Assembly: GCA_002390745.1 (NCBI GenBank)
Contig: DGQK01000022.1
Location: 28,981 to 92,980, forward strand
DNA from: Bacteroidetes bacterium UBA4416
GTDB taxonomy: Bacteria > Bacteroidota > Bacteroidia > B-17B0 > Aurantibacillaceae
Length of the DNA: 64,000 nt
Direction: 5' to 3'
In this document: piece by piece, positions 1 to 8,569 of the stretch
Layout: the number at the start of each line of letters is the position of its first letter
Numbering within the stretch: position 1 is the stretch's first letter
Program-made: the position numbers and the translations under genes
Notes under the pieces: generated by a model
Databases searched by the model: none
Told to the model about the DNA's origin: nothing
What the model saw: the letters and a program-made list of their open reading frames with translations, nothing else

Positions 1-1010
1 CGATCAAGCTGCTGGCTAAAATCTACAAATGGAGGAAGCCGCTCATCATCGTCACGCTGAGCGCCGCTGTTCTATCTGTCATTGCCTCCTTTATTATTTC
101 TCCCCAGTACAAGGCTACCGCCATTATTTTCCCGTCGCGTACCTTTTCGGTGGCTAAACTACTGGTAGAACAGAATGCCGGTAACCAGGAAGATTATATG
201 GAGCTGGGGGATGAGGACGATGCCGAAAAGCTCCTGCAAATCCTGAATTCCGTGGAGATCAGGGAAATGGCAGCAAAGCAGTACGACCTTTACACGGCCT
301 GGAAAATTCCGCGCGACAATGATCTCACAGCGCATTACCTGAATTTGAAATGGAACGAAATGGTGTCTTTTAAGCGTACGGATTATGTGTCGATCCGTAT
401 TGATGTGTACGATTACCAGTCGGACAGGGCAGCTAAAATTGCCAACTCGATTGTGGATTATGCCGACAGCGTGAAACACCGGATGACGCGGGAAGTAGCC
501 AAACAGGCTTTTGCGATCGTTGAGGAGGAGTATAACAATTACCTCAAAAATGTGGCAGAGATGGAAGACAGCGTGCAGGTGCTGCGCGAGCTGGGCGTTT
601 TGGACTACAAAAGTGAAATGAAAGCCTACTCCAAAGAAATGGCGAAAGCTGTTGCCAATGGCGATGAGCGTGCCAAGTCGCAGCTGAAAGGAAAGCTCGA
701 TACCCTCGAAAAATACGGGATGGCTTTTGTGGACCTGACAGAGAAACTGAAAAAATACCGTTTCAAATACCCGGTGATCAAAGGCAAATACGATGAGGCT
801 TTTGTGAACCTGAACAAGCATCTGCCTTCCAAATTTGTGGTAGACAAAGCGCAGCGAAACGAGAAAAAAGCGAAGCCGGTGCGTGCATTGATTGTGATCA
901 TCTCTACCTTCTCCGCATTCCTGCTTGCCTTGCTGTTCCTGTTATTTGCAGACAAACTGGTCGCTATCAAAAACGAGGTGGTAAGCCAGTCGAAAGACGA
1001 AAACCTCTAG
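1..1010 (+). CDS. Wzz-like polysaccharide chain-length determinant, 5' end cut by the window
   Basis: The reading frame is open from base 3 to the stop at 1008-1010 and has no start inside the window, so the gene begins upstream; the GTG at 150 is internal. A first membrane helix (KPLIIVTLSAAVLSVIASF) lies at bases 36-95, followed by SPQYKATAIIFPS, the typical entry into the periplasmic domain of Wzz/chain-length proteins. A long charged, helical middle region follows, and a second membrane helix (ALIVIISTFSAFLLALLFLL) sits 30 residues before the end. This two-helix layout with a coiled periplasmic middle is that of Wzz family proteins, which set polysaccharide length together with a Wzy polymerase. 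The next gene, 6 bases on, is an O-antigen ligase/polymerase, which supports the call. No tyrosine-kinase domain is fused at the C-terminus. Confidence 0.75.
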   Translation, partial: IKLLAKIYKWRKPLIIVTLSAAVLSVIASFIISPQYKATAIIFPSRTFSVAKLLVEQNAGNQEDYMELGDEDDAEKLLQILNSVEIREMAAKQYDLYTAWKIPRDNDLTAHYLNLKWNEMVSFKRTDYVSIRIDVYDYQSDRAAKIANSIVDYADSVKHRMTREVAKQAFAIVEEEYNNYLKNVAEMEDSVQVLRELGVLDYKSEMKAYSKEMAKAVANGDERAKSQLKGKLDTLEKYGMAFVDLTEKLKKYRFKYPVIKGKYDEAFVNLNKHLPSKFVVDKAQRNEKKAKPVRALIVIISTFSAFLLALLFLLFADKLVAIKNEVVSQSKDENL

Positions 1011-1016
1011 AGAAGC

Positions 1017-2486
1017 GTGCGTTTGCTGAAGCTGACATACACAAAGGCCTTCTATCTGATCGTAGTATCCTATATACTGCTCAATACCTATGTGTTCCTG
1101 TTCGACAGAGGCATGTTTTACGCCTTCAACATGCTCCCGCTGTGTTTGCTGGTTATCCTGCTGGCCATTACCGATATCGAAAAGGTGATGTACCTCATGG
1201 CATTCTGCACGCCGCTGGCCATTACCTTAAAAGAGCTGGGGATGTCGGATGGGCTTAACCTGAGCCTTCCATCGGAGCCTTTGATGATCGGGCTTACCCT
1301 GCTGTATTTATTGAATCAATGGAGCAGCGGCGTCACGCCCCGCGAAATTGCCAACCATCCCCTCACCATCATTATCCTCGTACAATTGTCGTGGATGGCA
1401 CTCACCACGCTTACCAGCGAATTGCCGGTCGTGTCGCTCAAATACATCCTGTCGCGTACCTGGTTCCTGGTTTCCTGCTATTTCATGGCTTCCTGCATCT
1501 TTAAAAATTTCAATTCCATTAAAATCTACCTGCTTTGCTATGCCGTGGCGCTGGCCATTGTCGCCGTTATTACTACGGTGCGCCACGCTGCCTACGGTTT
1601 TGATGAAAAGACCGCCGATTGGATCGTTTCGCCTTTCTATAACGACCATACGGCGTACGGCGCTGTGCTGGCCATGTTCATCCCGGTGATGGGCGGCATG
1701 CTGCTGATGCGCAATATTTCCTTTTTTGTAAAAGTACTTTGCCTTGGACTTCTGGGCATCTTTTTAATTTCCATTGTGGTGTCTTATGCACGGGCAGGTT
1801 GGCTGAGCCTGGCTGTTTCCCTGTGTGTGCTGGCTACTTTTATCGTCAGGATTAAATTCCGGACAATCATTGTCACGCTGTTTACCGTCATCGTGGTCTT
1901 CCTCTCTTTTCAGTCGGAAATCCTCATGATCCTGGGCAGGAATAATACCGATTCGGATGGGGATTTTGCTGCCAACATCGAGTCCATGACCAACATCTCC
2001 ACCGATGTATCTAACATGGAGCGGCTCAACCGCTGGAGCTCCGCCCTTAGTATCTTTCAGGATTATCCTTATTTAGGAACAGGGCCCGGAACCTACCAGT
2101 TTCTTTACGCGCCCTACCAGAAGAGCGGATTGATTACCGAGATCTCTACCAATTTCGGGAACAAAGGCAACGCGCACAGCGAGTACCTCGGCCCGATGAG
2201 CGAGCAGGGATTGCTCGGCGGTTTGCTGGTGGTTATTGCTCTGGTATTTTATACCATGCACCTGGGCTACAGGCTGGTGTATGAGATCAAAGAGCGGTCA
2301 TTAAAGATCTTTACCATCTCCATTGTCATGGGCATCAGTACGTATTTTGTACATGGCTTCCTCAATAATTTCCTCGACAGCGATAAGGCCTCCGTGCCGT
2401 TCTGGGGCTTCCTGGCTATCCTGCTGTGCATTGATCTGTATCATAAAAAGCAGGCAGATAAGCCATCCGAAATAACGACGTTGTAA
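1017..2486 (+). CDS. O-antigen ligase / Wzy-type polymerase family membrane protein
   Basis: A 489-residue polytopic membrane protein with about 12 hydrophobic segments. A large extracytoplasmic loop at about residues 300-395 holds conserved-looking motifs (LGTGPGTYQF, then GNKGNAHSEYLGPMSEQGLLG). An N-A-H-S-E-Y loop followed by a glycine-rich helix is the signature of the Wzy_C/O-antigen ligase family (PF04932), which joins or polymerises lipid-linked glycans on the periplasmic side. The start is GTG at 1017, 6 bases after the Wzz-like gene. Its stop overlaps the start of the next gene (TAATG), so the three genes form one operon. Whether it is the ligase (WaaL) or the polymerase (Wzy) cannot be told from sequence alone. 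Confidence 0.8.
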   Translation: MRLLKLTYTKAFYLIVVSYILLNTYVFLFDRGMFYAFNMLPLCLLVILLAITDIEKVMYLMAFCTPLAITLKELGMSDGLNLSLPSEPLMIGLTLLYLLNQWSSGVTPREIANHPLTIIILVQLSWMALTTLTSELPVVSLKYILSRTWFLVSCYFMASCIFKNFNSIKIYLLCYAVALAIVAVITTVRHAAYGFDEKTADWIVSPFYNDHTAYGAVLAMFIPVMGGMLLMRNISFFVKVLCLGLLGIFLISIVVSYARAGWLSLAVSLCVLATFIVRIKFRTIIVTLFTVIVVFLSFQSEILMILGRNNTDSDGDFAANIESMTNISTDVSNMERLNRWSSALSIFQDYPYLGTGPGTYQFLYAPYQKSGLITEISTNFGNKGNAHSEYLGPMSEQGLLGGLLVVIALVFYTMHLGYRLVYEIKERSLKIFTISIVMGISTYFVHGFLNNFLDSDKASVPFWGFLAILLCIDLYHKKQADKPSEITTL

Positions 2487-3010
2487 TGGCAGCTAAACTG
2501 GTAATACCGAGAGGGCCTTTGGCGCCTTTGGGCGTCATGATCGCCGGCGGCCTGTTTGGAGTCGGGCTAAGCACGCAGCTTTTTACCCATCTTTGGCTGA
2601 TTGGCATCTTCGGGCTTCTGATGCTTGCCATAGCCTTTTGCTTTACGGGGATTGAATTTGATCCTGATAAAAAAGTCTACAGGGAATATTACCGGCTGTT
2701 GTTTTTCAAGTTTGGAAAATGGGAGTCGTACGAATTATATGCATACGTTTCCATACAAGGCGTTATTCTTAGCGGTACAACAGATTTGCCGCAAATGCCT
2801 TTTACCGGGAAAAGAAACAATCAAACAGCCAAGATCATGCTGCTGAACGAGCAGCACAATAAAAAATTACTGGTGCTCTACAGTAAGGATCCCGATGAAA
2901 TAAACAGCATTTTGAAAGAGCTTACAATACATCTGAAATTGCCATTTGCTAAATACAACCCGCCGGTGAGCGAAGCCACGCTCAGGAGAAAAAGGAGTAG
3001 GGGAAGGTGA
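2486..3010 (+). CDS. Small membrane protein of unknown function in the polysaccharide operon
   Basis: A 174-residue protein that I do not recognise. The N-terminal 55 residues contain two hydrophobic helices (about 13-30 and 34-52) separated by a short loop. The remaining part is soluble and rich in beta-prone residues (KKVYREYYRLLFFKFGKWESYE), the pattern seen in membrane-anchored PH-like domains, though that is only a resemblance. The C-terminus is strongly basic (RRKRSRGR). The ATG shares one base with the stop of the ligase gene (TAATG at 2484-2488), so translation is probably coupled and the protein may assist surface polysaccharide assembly. No enzymatic motif is visible. Confidence 0.55.
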   Translation: MAAKLVIPRGPLAPLGVMIAGGLFGVGLSTQLFTHLWLIGIFGLLMLAIAFCFTGIEFDPDKKVYREYYRLLFFKFGKWESYELYAYVSIQGVILSGTTDLPQMPFTGKRNNQTAKIMLLNEQHNKKLLVLYSKDPDEINSILKELTIHLKLPFAKYNPPVSEATLRRKRSRGR

Positions 3011-3029
3011 TTTATGTGATAATTCTATT

Positions 3030-3451
3030 ATGAGACTCCGCGTTATATTATTACTCTTTTTTGCCTGGGCTATTTCGTCCTGCATCATTCAAACTCAAAA
3101 CCAGATTATGGGTAAATGGATCATTCATGAGGTATCTGCGAATGGCAAAATGTAAAAGCTAAATTTCTTTCCAATACCATTACGATCAATCGCAATTACT
3201 CGTGCTCTCTGCCGGTGATGAAGCAGGAGGAAAGGCATAGCGATAAAGAGCAGGGAGAATGGTCTCTAGTTGAGTCGATGAGTGGGACCAGCCTCACCAT
3301 CAGGTCATCGAACAGTTTTTTTAATGGAACCTACACTGTCACACTTTTCGACAGCGCAGGCCACAAAGGACGATTTTCCAAGATGGGCTTACGTAATCTT
3401 TCAACCGTGATTTACTGCTCCAGGATGAGTGAAGAAAGACAGGGCAGATAA
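3030..3451 (+). pseudogene. Lipocalin-like lipoprotein gene broken by a one-base deletion
   Basis: ATG at 3030 starts a lipoprotein signal peptide (RVILLLFFAWAISSC, lipobox ISSC), followed by IMGKWIIHEVSANGK, typical of small lipocalin-like lipoproteins of Bacteroidota. The frame stops at TAA 3153-3155 after 41 codons. The -1 frame continues without a stop from before that point (VKAKFLSNTITINRNYSC...) through bases 3215-3451 to TAA. Adding one A to the run of four at 3147-3150 would join the two parts as NGK-N-VKAKF, giving one protein of about 140 residues. The break is therefore a single-base loss in an A run, either a real inactivating mutation or a sequencing error. The GTG at 3215 is unlikely to be a genuine start. 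Confidence 0.6.
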
Positions 3452-3635
3452 ATGGATTATCTTGGACCCTGATTCTTGTCCGGCAGGATTTGCAAGACTT
3501 AAAACAATTTTTAAGGTTCCGAACAGTTATGATTGAATCATGCGGAGCAGCCCGCTTGTTCTGCGCTTTTTGTTAAAGAATCACGATTCAACGTGCTTAT
3601 TTCGCGCTGCTTAATTAAATCTAGTATTTGATATT

Positions 3636-3664
3636 GGAGACCCTGAATCAAGTTCAGGGTGACG
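3636..3664. repeat. Short palindromic intergenic element
   Basis: The sequence contains CCCTGAA (3641-3647), a 5-base loop and TTCAGGG (3653-3659), flanked by GA on the left and TGAC on the right. This kind of small hairpin is familiar as a repeated extragenic element in Bacteroidota genomes. It lies 23 bases after the stop of the SpoIIE-type phosphatase gene on the minus strand and has no U tract, so it could stabilise the 3' end of that transcript but is not a textbook terminator. Only one copy was noticed in this window. Confidence 0.4.
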
Positions 3665-3686
3665 ATCACCATAATAAGACTAAAAG

Positions 3687-5981
3687 CTACACCCTGATGC
3701 CGATCACCAGCACATCGTCCACCTGCTCGAGCGCTCCTTTCCAGTCTTCAAAAATTGTGTCGAGGGCTTCCCGTTGCGCTTCCATCGGTTTGTCCTGTAG
3801 TTCCAGGAGGGTTTCCTTAAAACGCTTATACATGAATTTTTTTCCTTTTTCTCCGCCAAACTGATCGGCAAAGCCATCGGTGAATAAATATACCGTATCG
3901 CCCTGCTGAAGCTGAAATACATGGGTAGTAAAAGGTTTGGCAGCCACATCGGTCGAAGCGGTGATAGGTTGTTTATCGGCAGCCAACACAATAAGTTCTT
4001 TATTACGGACAACATAAGCCGGGTTATTGGCTCCCGCAAATTCCAGGCGCTGATGTTCCATATCGAAATAACATAAACCTATGTCCATGCCATCGCGCAG
4101 GGGGATATCTTCACTGTTCTTATTCAGGCTTTTCTTCAACTCCGTATTCAGATAATCCAGTGTCGTTCCTGCCGAATCCAATGTCATGCTGTTGAGCAGG
4201 GTGTTTCCGATAATGCTCATAAACGCTCCCGGAACGCCGTGCCCTGTACAGTCTACGGCTGCTACCACCAGTACGTGTGAACCTTGTTTGTAATGCCAGC
4301 CTGTGGAAGAGGTAATGTCCTGCCGGATCCCGTAATTGTAAAACCAGTAAAAGTCGCCGCTTACCACATCGCGCGGTTTAAAGAGGATAAAAGACTCCGG
4401 GGCATGTAATTTCAGCTCTTCCTTGTCGATGAAGATAGAGCGTTGGATGCGTTTGGAGTACTCTATGCTGTCGGTGATGTCCTTGTTCTTTTCATCGATC
4501 ATCTTGCGCTGCTCGTTGATCTTGCGCTCCATTTCCAGGCGCTCGCGGATATCCCGTGCGTAGATCACAATGGCAGGGCGGCCTTCGAAGGGGGCTACTT
4601 TCGCCGAGCACTCCACCGGAACCAGCTCACCGGATTTGGTAATGAAAGGAATGTCCGTATAGATAAGGCCGCCTTTTTCCCAGACATCGGCCACGATTTT
4701 CGAGCTCTCGTTCAGGAATTCCGCAGGGTGCAGGTTGAAGAGGGTGAGTGTTCCCAGCTCTTCGCGGCTGTATCCCAGCAGTGCTTCGGCGCTCGGATTA
4801 CTCTGGTGGATCTTGCCATCCACAATGTCAATCACGATCATGGAGTCATTGGCCTGCTCAATGATGCTCTCGTAGCGGTTCAGCTCTTTCTTTAGGTTGC
4901 TGATGGTCTGTTCAAAATCCTTTAGCTCTTCCTTGCTCACCGCAGAGTCCCTGGCCGGAGCCAGTTCCGTTGACGGTGTTTCGTGATGGCGACGGAAAGA
5001 ACTGTCAAGCTGGTCTACAATAGGAAAGATCAGCGATGGGTTTAAGAACTCGCCGACCTTGTCCGGCCTCGATACATAGCGTACAATTCCGCTTTTATCA
5101 ATAAGGAATGAGGCCGGGAGCGGAATCCCTTCTTCATATTTTTCGGCAAAGGCGTTGTCATATTCCTTGAGCTGCACACCATATACCATCGCTGTTCGCT
5201 GGCCTTCGTCAGACAGTACTTTGAACTCGAGGCCCAGCTTTTCCACCATGTTTCGGTTCACTCCTACAGGGTCGGGGCCAATAGCCATCACCAGCACGTT
5301 TTTGGACCGGAACTTTTCGTTGTTCTTTTCATAGGTCCTCAGCATCATGTGGCATCCCGGGCACCAGTCGCCACGCACAAAAATGAGCAGCACATGGCGC
5401 TTGCCCCTGAAATCGGATAGCCTCACCTTGTGGCCATCCTGGTCGGGCAGCTCGAATTCATCCGCCGGCTTGCCTGTTTGCACGCGGTAACCGCCCCGTG
5501 CGCTCTTCAATAGCTGGTTCTTATCGTTGGTAGTGCCCCAGGCAAATCCGATGCAGAACAGCAGGAGAGGCAAAGGCAGCACCCATGCCGTCCAGTCGTG
5601 ATGAAAGATAAGGTTTGAAGCAACAAGCGAAGCGATACCCAGTGCCGTCATCAGCGGCTCAAACCAGGAATAGCCGGTGTAGGAAAAAACAGGAAAGAAG
5701 GCGATCCGGATAACGGGCACAGCTGCAAAAAAGAGCATGGCTACAGTCGTGAGCGGGAAATGCCCGTAAGAAAGGTCGATGCTTGCACCTGTAATGATGC
5801 AGGCCAGTGAAACCATCACAAACTGGTATGTGCTGGTGTAAACAGGGAGTTCTCTCAGGGCCGCAAAAAAAGCAAGGATCCCGAGAACAGAAGGTACAAG
5901 GGTAAAGCCCATTGCCAACAGGATAATCGCGATAGCGCTCAGAATGGAAGCCAGTGCAGTGGTGGGATGAATTCGGTTCAT
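3687..5981 (-). CDS. Membrane thioredoxin-like / PAS / SpoIIE-type PP2C phosphatase fusion
   Basis: A 764-residue signalling protein. Counting from the ATG at 5981: about five membrane helices (1-150); a redoxin domain of the AhpC/TSA-thioredoxin type (about 170-325) with the motif GDWCPGC holding a CxxC pair; a short coiled coil (345-375); a PAS domain (about 375-490, ending VIYARDIRERLEMER); a second coiled coil with the linker ITDSIEYSKRIQRSI; and a SpoIIE/PP2C phosphatase domain to the end (DCTGHGVPGAFMS, FTDGFADQFGG, DDVLVIGI). The phosphatase metal-binding aspartates appear intact. The phosphatase part closely resembles that of the gene at 10195-13479. A likely target is a phosphorylated SiaC-like protein (8178-8558), by analogy with SiaA. 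I chose ATG 5981 over TTG 6017, because that TTG is the -33 box of a well-formed promoter. Family parts are certain; redox sensing is inference. Confidence 0.85.
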   Translation of the reverse strand: MNRIHPTTALASILSAIAIILLAMGFTLVPSVLGILAFFAALRELPVYTSTYQFVMVSLACIITGASIDLSYGHFPLTTVAMLFFAAVPVIRIAFFPVFSYTGYSWFEPLMTALGIASLVASNLIFHHDWTAWVLPLPLLLFCIGFAWGTTNDKNQLLKSARGGYRVQTGKPADEFELPDQDGHKVRLSDFRGKRHVLLIFVRGDWCPGCHMMLRTYEKNNEKFRSKNVLVMAIGPDPVGVNRNMVEKLGLEFKVLSDEGQRTAMVYGVQLKEYDNAFAEKYEEGIPLPASFLIDKSGIVRYVSRPDKVGEFLNPSLIFPIVDQLDSSFRRHHETPSTELAPARDSAVSKEELKDFEQTISNLKKELNRYESIIEQANDSMIVIDIVDGKIHQSNPSAEALLGYSREELGTLTLFNLHPAEFLNESSKIVADVWEKGGLIYTDIPFITKSGELVPVECSAKVAPFEGRPAIVIYARDIRERLEMERKINEQRKMIDEKNKDITDSIEYSKRIQRSIFIDKEELKLHAPESFILFKPRDVVSGDFYWFYNYGIRQDITSSTGWHYKQGSHVLVVAAVDCTGHGVPGAFMSIIGNTLLNSMTLDSAGTTLDYLNTELKKSLNKNSEDIPLRDGMDIGLCYFDMEHQRLEFAGANNPAYVVRNKELIVLAADKQPITASTDVAAKPFTTHVFQLQQGDTVYLFTDGFADQFGGEKGKKFMYKRFKETLLELQDKPMEAQREALDTIFEDWKGALEQVDDVLVIGIRV

Positions 5982-5987
5982 TCTATT

Positions 5988-6017
5988 CAAATATAAAAAA
6001 AAATCAGGCAAAACCAA
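5988..6017 (-). promoter_or_regulatory. Bacteroidota-type promoter, nearly leaderless
   Basis: On the minus strand TTG (6017-6015), a 19-base spacer and TATATTTG (5995-5988) match the Bacteroidota primary sigma consensus TTG-N19-TAnnTTTG. The -7 box ends only 6 bases before the ATG at 5981, so the transcript would start at or just before the start codon. There is no room for a Shine-Dalgarno sequence. Confidence 0.6.
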
Positions 6018-6030
6018 CCAGAGGAAACTA

Positions 6031-6060
6031 AAAAGTCCCTGTTACTTACGGAACAGGGAC
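6031..6060 (-). terminator. Intrinsic terminator after accD
   Basis: GTCCCTGTT (6035-6043) and AACAGGGAC (6052-6060) form a perfect 9-bp stem with an 8-base loop. Read on the minus strand it is followed by TTTTT (6034-6030 region). It lies 24 bases after the accD stop codon. Confidence 0.8.
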
Positions 6061-6083
6061 CTCTGCGGTTTTAAGAAAGAAAT

Positions 6084-6929
6084 TTAGTTTTTGAACATCC
6101 TGAGCAAGGTAGCCAGCTTGGCTTTGAGCTCGGTACGTACGATGATCTTATCCAGGAAGCCGTGTTCAAGAACGAACTCGGCTGTTTGGAAGCCTTTTGG
6201 AAGGTCTTTGCCAATGGTTTCTTTTACCACGCGCGGACCCGCAAAGCCGATCAGGGCACCCGGTTCAGAGATGTTGAGATCGCCCAGCATGGCGTAGCTG
6301 GCCGTAACACCACCGGTGGTAGGATCCGTGCAAAGCGAGATATAAGGGATCGCAGCCTTATCCATCAGCGATAGCTTAGCCGATGTTTTAGCCATTTGCA
6401 TGAGCGAGAAAGCCGCTTCCTGCATCCTGGCACCGCCTGTTTTAGAAATGATGAGCAGAGGTGTTTTGTTCTGCAGGCAAAAATCAATGGCACGCGAGAT
6501 CTTTTCACCTACCACACTGCCCATGGAGCCGCCAATGAAGCCGAAATCCATGCAGCATACCACGAGGTCCTGCCCGTTTACTTTTCCGTAAGCACTTCGC
6601 AGGGCATCTTTGAGACCCGATTTTTTGATGGTATCGGCAAGACGGTCGGTGTATTTTTTAGTGTCTGTAAATTCAAGAGGATCGCCGCTCACCAGGTTCT
6701 CATGAAGCTCGGTAAACGCATTATCATCGAAAATAATTTCAAAATATTCGGCGCTTCCGATACGCTCATGGTATCCGCAGTCGATGCAGACATGCTGATG
6801 TGCTTTATGTTCCTGCGCCGTATGGATCTTTTTGCAGGAAGGGCATTTGTACCATAAACCTTCAGGCGTTTCCCTTTTTTCGGTAGTGGAAGTGGTAATG
6901 CCTTCTTTTAATCGTTTAAACCAACCCAT
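6084..6929 (-). CDS. accD: Acetyl-CoA carboxylase carboxyltransferase beta subunit
   Basis: A 281-residue protein of the usual AccD length. The N-terminal zinc ribbon is intact (CPSCKKIH at about residue 29, then CIDCGYH at about 53). The carboxyltransferase (crotonase-like) fold follows, with SKTGGARMQEAAFSLMQMA, PTTGGVTASYAMLGD and EPGALIGFAGPRVV, all diagnostic for the beta subunit. With AccA it transfers CO2 from carboxybiotin to acetyl-CoA, the committed step of fatty acid synthesis, in the cytoplasm. AccA, AccB and AccC are not in this window. The gene follows fbaB by 91 bases on the same strand and ends at a terminator, so the two may share a transcript. Confidence 0.97.
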   Translation of the reverse strand: MGWFKRLKEGITTSTTEKRETPEGLWYKCPSCKKIHTAQEHKAHQHVCIDCGYHERIGSAEYFEIIFDDNAFTELHENLVSGDPLEFTDTKKYTDRLADTIKKSGLKDALRSAYGKVNGQDLVVCCMDFGFIGGSMGSVVGEKISRAIDFCLQNKTPLLIISKTGGARMQEAAFSLMQMAKTSAKLSLMDKAAIPYISLCTDPTTGGVTASYAMLGDLNISEPGALIGFAGPRVVKETIGKDLPKGFQTAEFVLEHGFLDKIIVRTELKAKLATLLRMFKN

Positions 6930-7020
6930 AGTGTTTTATAGTTAGAGAGTTTCAGACTTTGAGAATTATTTGATTGATAAATCACTCATCAATTCAATAA
7001 TTTTCTAAATCATTAATTGG

Positions 7021-8073
7021 TTAAGCTACAGTAATTGTTTTGTCGAGGTATACGTCCTGGATCACGTTCAATAATTCCACGCCCTCTTTCAATGGCTTCT
7101 GGAAGGCTTTACGGCCGGAGATGAGTCCCTGGCCGCCACCACGTTTATTTACCACAGCAGTTGTTACCGCTTCGGCCATATCCGAAGCCCCTTTACTTTC
7201 GCCACCGCTGTTGATCAGGCCAATCTTGCCCATGTAGCAGTTGGCTACCTGGTAGCGGCACAGGTCGATCGGGTGATCGGTGGTGAGCTCAGAGTATACT
7301 TTCGGGTGCGTTTTGCCATGACCGATAGCTGTATAGCCGCCGTTTTTGTCAGACATTTTTTGTTTGATGATGTCGGCCTGGATGGTAACACCCAGGTGGT
7401 TTGCCTGCGATGAGAGATCTACTGCCGTGTGGTAATCCACACCGTCTTTTTTGAAAGCCGAGTTACGGGTATAGCACCACAGGATGGTGGCCATGCCAAG
7501 CTCATGCGCTCGCTCGAAGGCCTGGGCTACTTCCACAATTTGCCTTCCGGATTCGGCAGAGCCAAAGTAAATGGTAGCACCCACGGCTACAGCGCCCATG
7601 TTCCAGGCCTCTTCTACGGAGCCGAACATGATCTGGTCGAACTTGTTAGGGTAGGAGAGGAACTCGTTATGGTTAATTTTTACAATGAACGGAATTTTGT
7701 GTGCGTATTTGCGGGCAACGGAGCCTAAAACACCGTAAGTAGACGCTACAGCGTTGCAACCGCCTTCGATGGCCAGTTTCACGATGTTCTCGCTGTCGAA
7801 ATAAATCGGGTTAGGAGCGAACGACGCGCCCGCACTGTGCTCAATGCCCTGATCGACAGGTAAAATGCTCATATAGCCGGTATTGGCCAGGCGGCCGGTT
7901 CCGTAGAGTTGTTGCAGGCTTCTAAGCACCTGTGGATTTCGGTTGGAGTAAGCAAATGTCTGATCAATAAAGTCAGCATTCGGAATAACGATGTTTTCTT
8001 TGGAGATGGTTTTGCAGGTGTGGTTTAATAAACTGTCGGCCTGCGCCCCCAATAAGTCGGTTATTTTAGACAT
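7021..8073 (-). CDS. fbaB: Class I fructose-bisphosphate aldolase (FbaB/DhnA type)
   Basis: A 350-residue protein, the same length as E. coli FbaB and recognisably similar along its whole length: GYLSILPVDQGIEHSAGASF, ASTYGVLGSVARKYAHKIPF, VKINHNEFLSYPNKFDQ and INSGGESKGASD. It cleaves fructose 1,6-bisphosphate to dihydroxyacetone phosphate and glyceraldehyde 3-phosphate through a lysine Schiff base, probably the lysine in ADIIKQK. No metal is needed, unlike class II enzymes. The window also carries gap (52596-53594), the next glycolytic step. A good promoter lies directly upstream. Confidence 0.96.
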   Translation of the reverse strand: MSKITDLLGAQADSLLNHTCKTISKENIVIPNADFIDQTFAYSNRNPQVLRSLQQLYGTGRLANTGYMSILPVDQGIEHSAGASFAPNPIYFDSENIVKLAIEGGCNAVASTYGVLGSVARKYAHKIPFIVKINHNEFLSYPNKFDQIMFGSVEEAWNMGAVAVGATIYFGSAESGRQIVEVAQAFERAHELGMATILWCYTRNSAFKKDGVDYHTAVDLSSQANHLGVTIQADIIKQKMSDKNGGYTAIGHGKTHPKVYSELTTDHPIDLCRYQVANCYMGKIGLINSGGESKGASDMAEAVTTAVVNKRGGGQGLISGRKAFQKPLKEGVELLNVIQDVYLDKTITVA

Positions 8074-8094
8074 ACGTGTTTTTTAATAAGGCAA

Positions 8095-8123
8095 CAAATT
8101 TAAGGAAAATTCATGGAAAACAA
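8095..8123 (-). promoter_or_regulatory. Promoter of fbaB
   Basis: Minus strand: TTG (8123-8121), an 18-base spacer and TAAATTTG (8102-8095) match TTG-N18/19-TAnnTTTG. The -7 box ends 21 bases before the fbaB ATG. The -33 box sits just downstream of the terminator of the siaC-like gene, so fbaB has its own transcription start. Confidence 0.65.
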
Positions 8124-8127
8124 GCAT

Positions 8128-8162
8128 AAAAAAACCCTCACGATTTATCGTGAGGGTTTTTA
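8128..8162 (-). terminator. Terminator after the siaB/siaC operon
   Basis: AAAACCCTCACGAT (8131-8144) pairs with ATCGTGAGGGTTTT (8147-8160), a 14-bp stem with a 2-base loop. A and T runs flank both sides, so it could work in both directions. It lies 17 bases after the stop of the siaC-like gene and isolates it from fbaB. Confidence 0.85.
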
Positions 8163-8177
8163 ATATGATCTGTGTTA

Positions 8178-8558
8178 TTATTCGGCTACCTGAACCATTT
8201 TGAAAGGTACGTTGATGATGGCCTGGTAATCCTCGCCGGCTTCCAGCATATCCTCATCATCTTCTTCATAATGCCAGTTGATGGTCACCGCGCTTCCGCC
8301 TTTATGGATCGCTTCGAGTTTTTTGAATACATCGAGGATGCATTTGGAAGAGCTCGTATTGAAATACTCCAACTGGATATTTACGGTCGTGGCAGGCTTG
8401 GAAGCCGTAGAATATTTATCTAACGCGTCAACTAACGGTTTATAAAACTCAATAGAATTCTCAGGAATAGACCTTCCTTTAATTTCCAATACACCATTTT
8501 GAATATCAAATGAAATGGTCGGTGTCTTTGGTGTACCTTCGATAGCGTATTTTTCCAT
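8178..8558 (-). CDS. SiaC-family regulatory phosphoprotein (DUF1987)
   Basis: A 126-residue cytoplasmic protein of the DUF1987/SiaC family (PF09345), an STAS-like alpha/beta fold. The motif LEYFNTSSSKCILDVFKKLE contains a threonine at residue 68. From memory, the phosphorylated residue of Pseudomonas SiaC is also Thr68; the match supports orthology but should be checked by alignment. In Pseudomonas, SiaB phosphorylates SiaC, the PP2C phosphatase SiaA removes the phosphate, and unphosphorylated SiaC activates the diguanylate cyclase SiaD. Here it lies 11 bases after the siaB-like gene, with two PP2C phosphatases nearby and no SiaD-like cyclase in view, so the output partner must be different or encoded elsewhere. 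Confidence 0.88.
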   Translation of the reverse strand: MEKYAIEGTPKTPTISFDIQNGVLEIKGRSIPENSIEFYKPLVDALDKYSTASKPATTVNIQLEYFNTSSSKCILDVFKKLEAIHKGGSAVTINWHYEEDDEDMLEAGEDYQAIINVPFKMVQVAE

Positions 8559-8569
8559 AGTGGCTTGTT

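Noticed and set aside
3215..3451. Separate 78-residue gene starting at GTG 3215
   Set aside because: The open frame continues upstream and joins the lipoprotein start by one added base, so it is the 3' part of a broken gene.
6930..7020. Promoter of accD in the fbaB-accD gap
   Set aside because: No TAnnTTTG box was found on the minus strand; co-transcription with fbaB is more likely.
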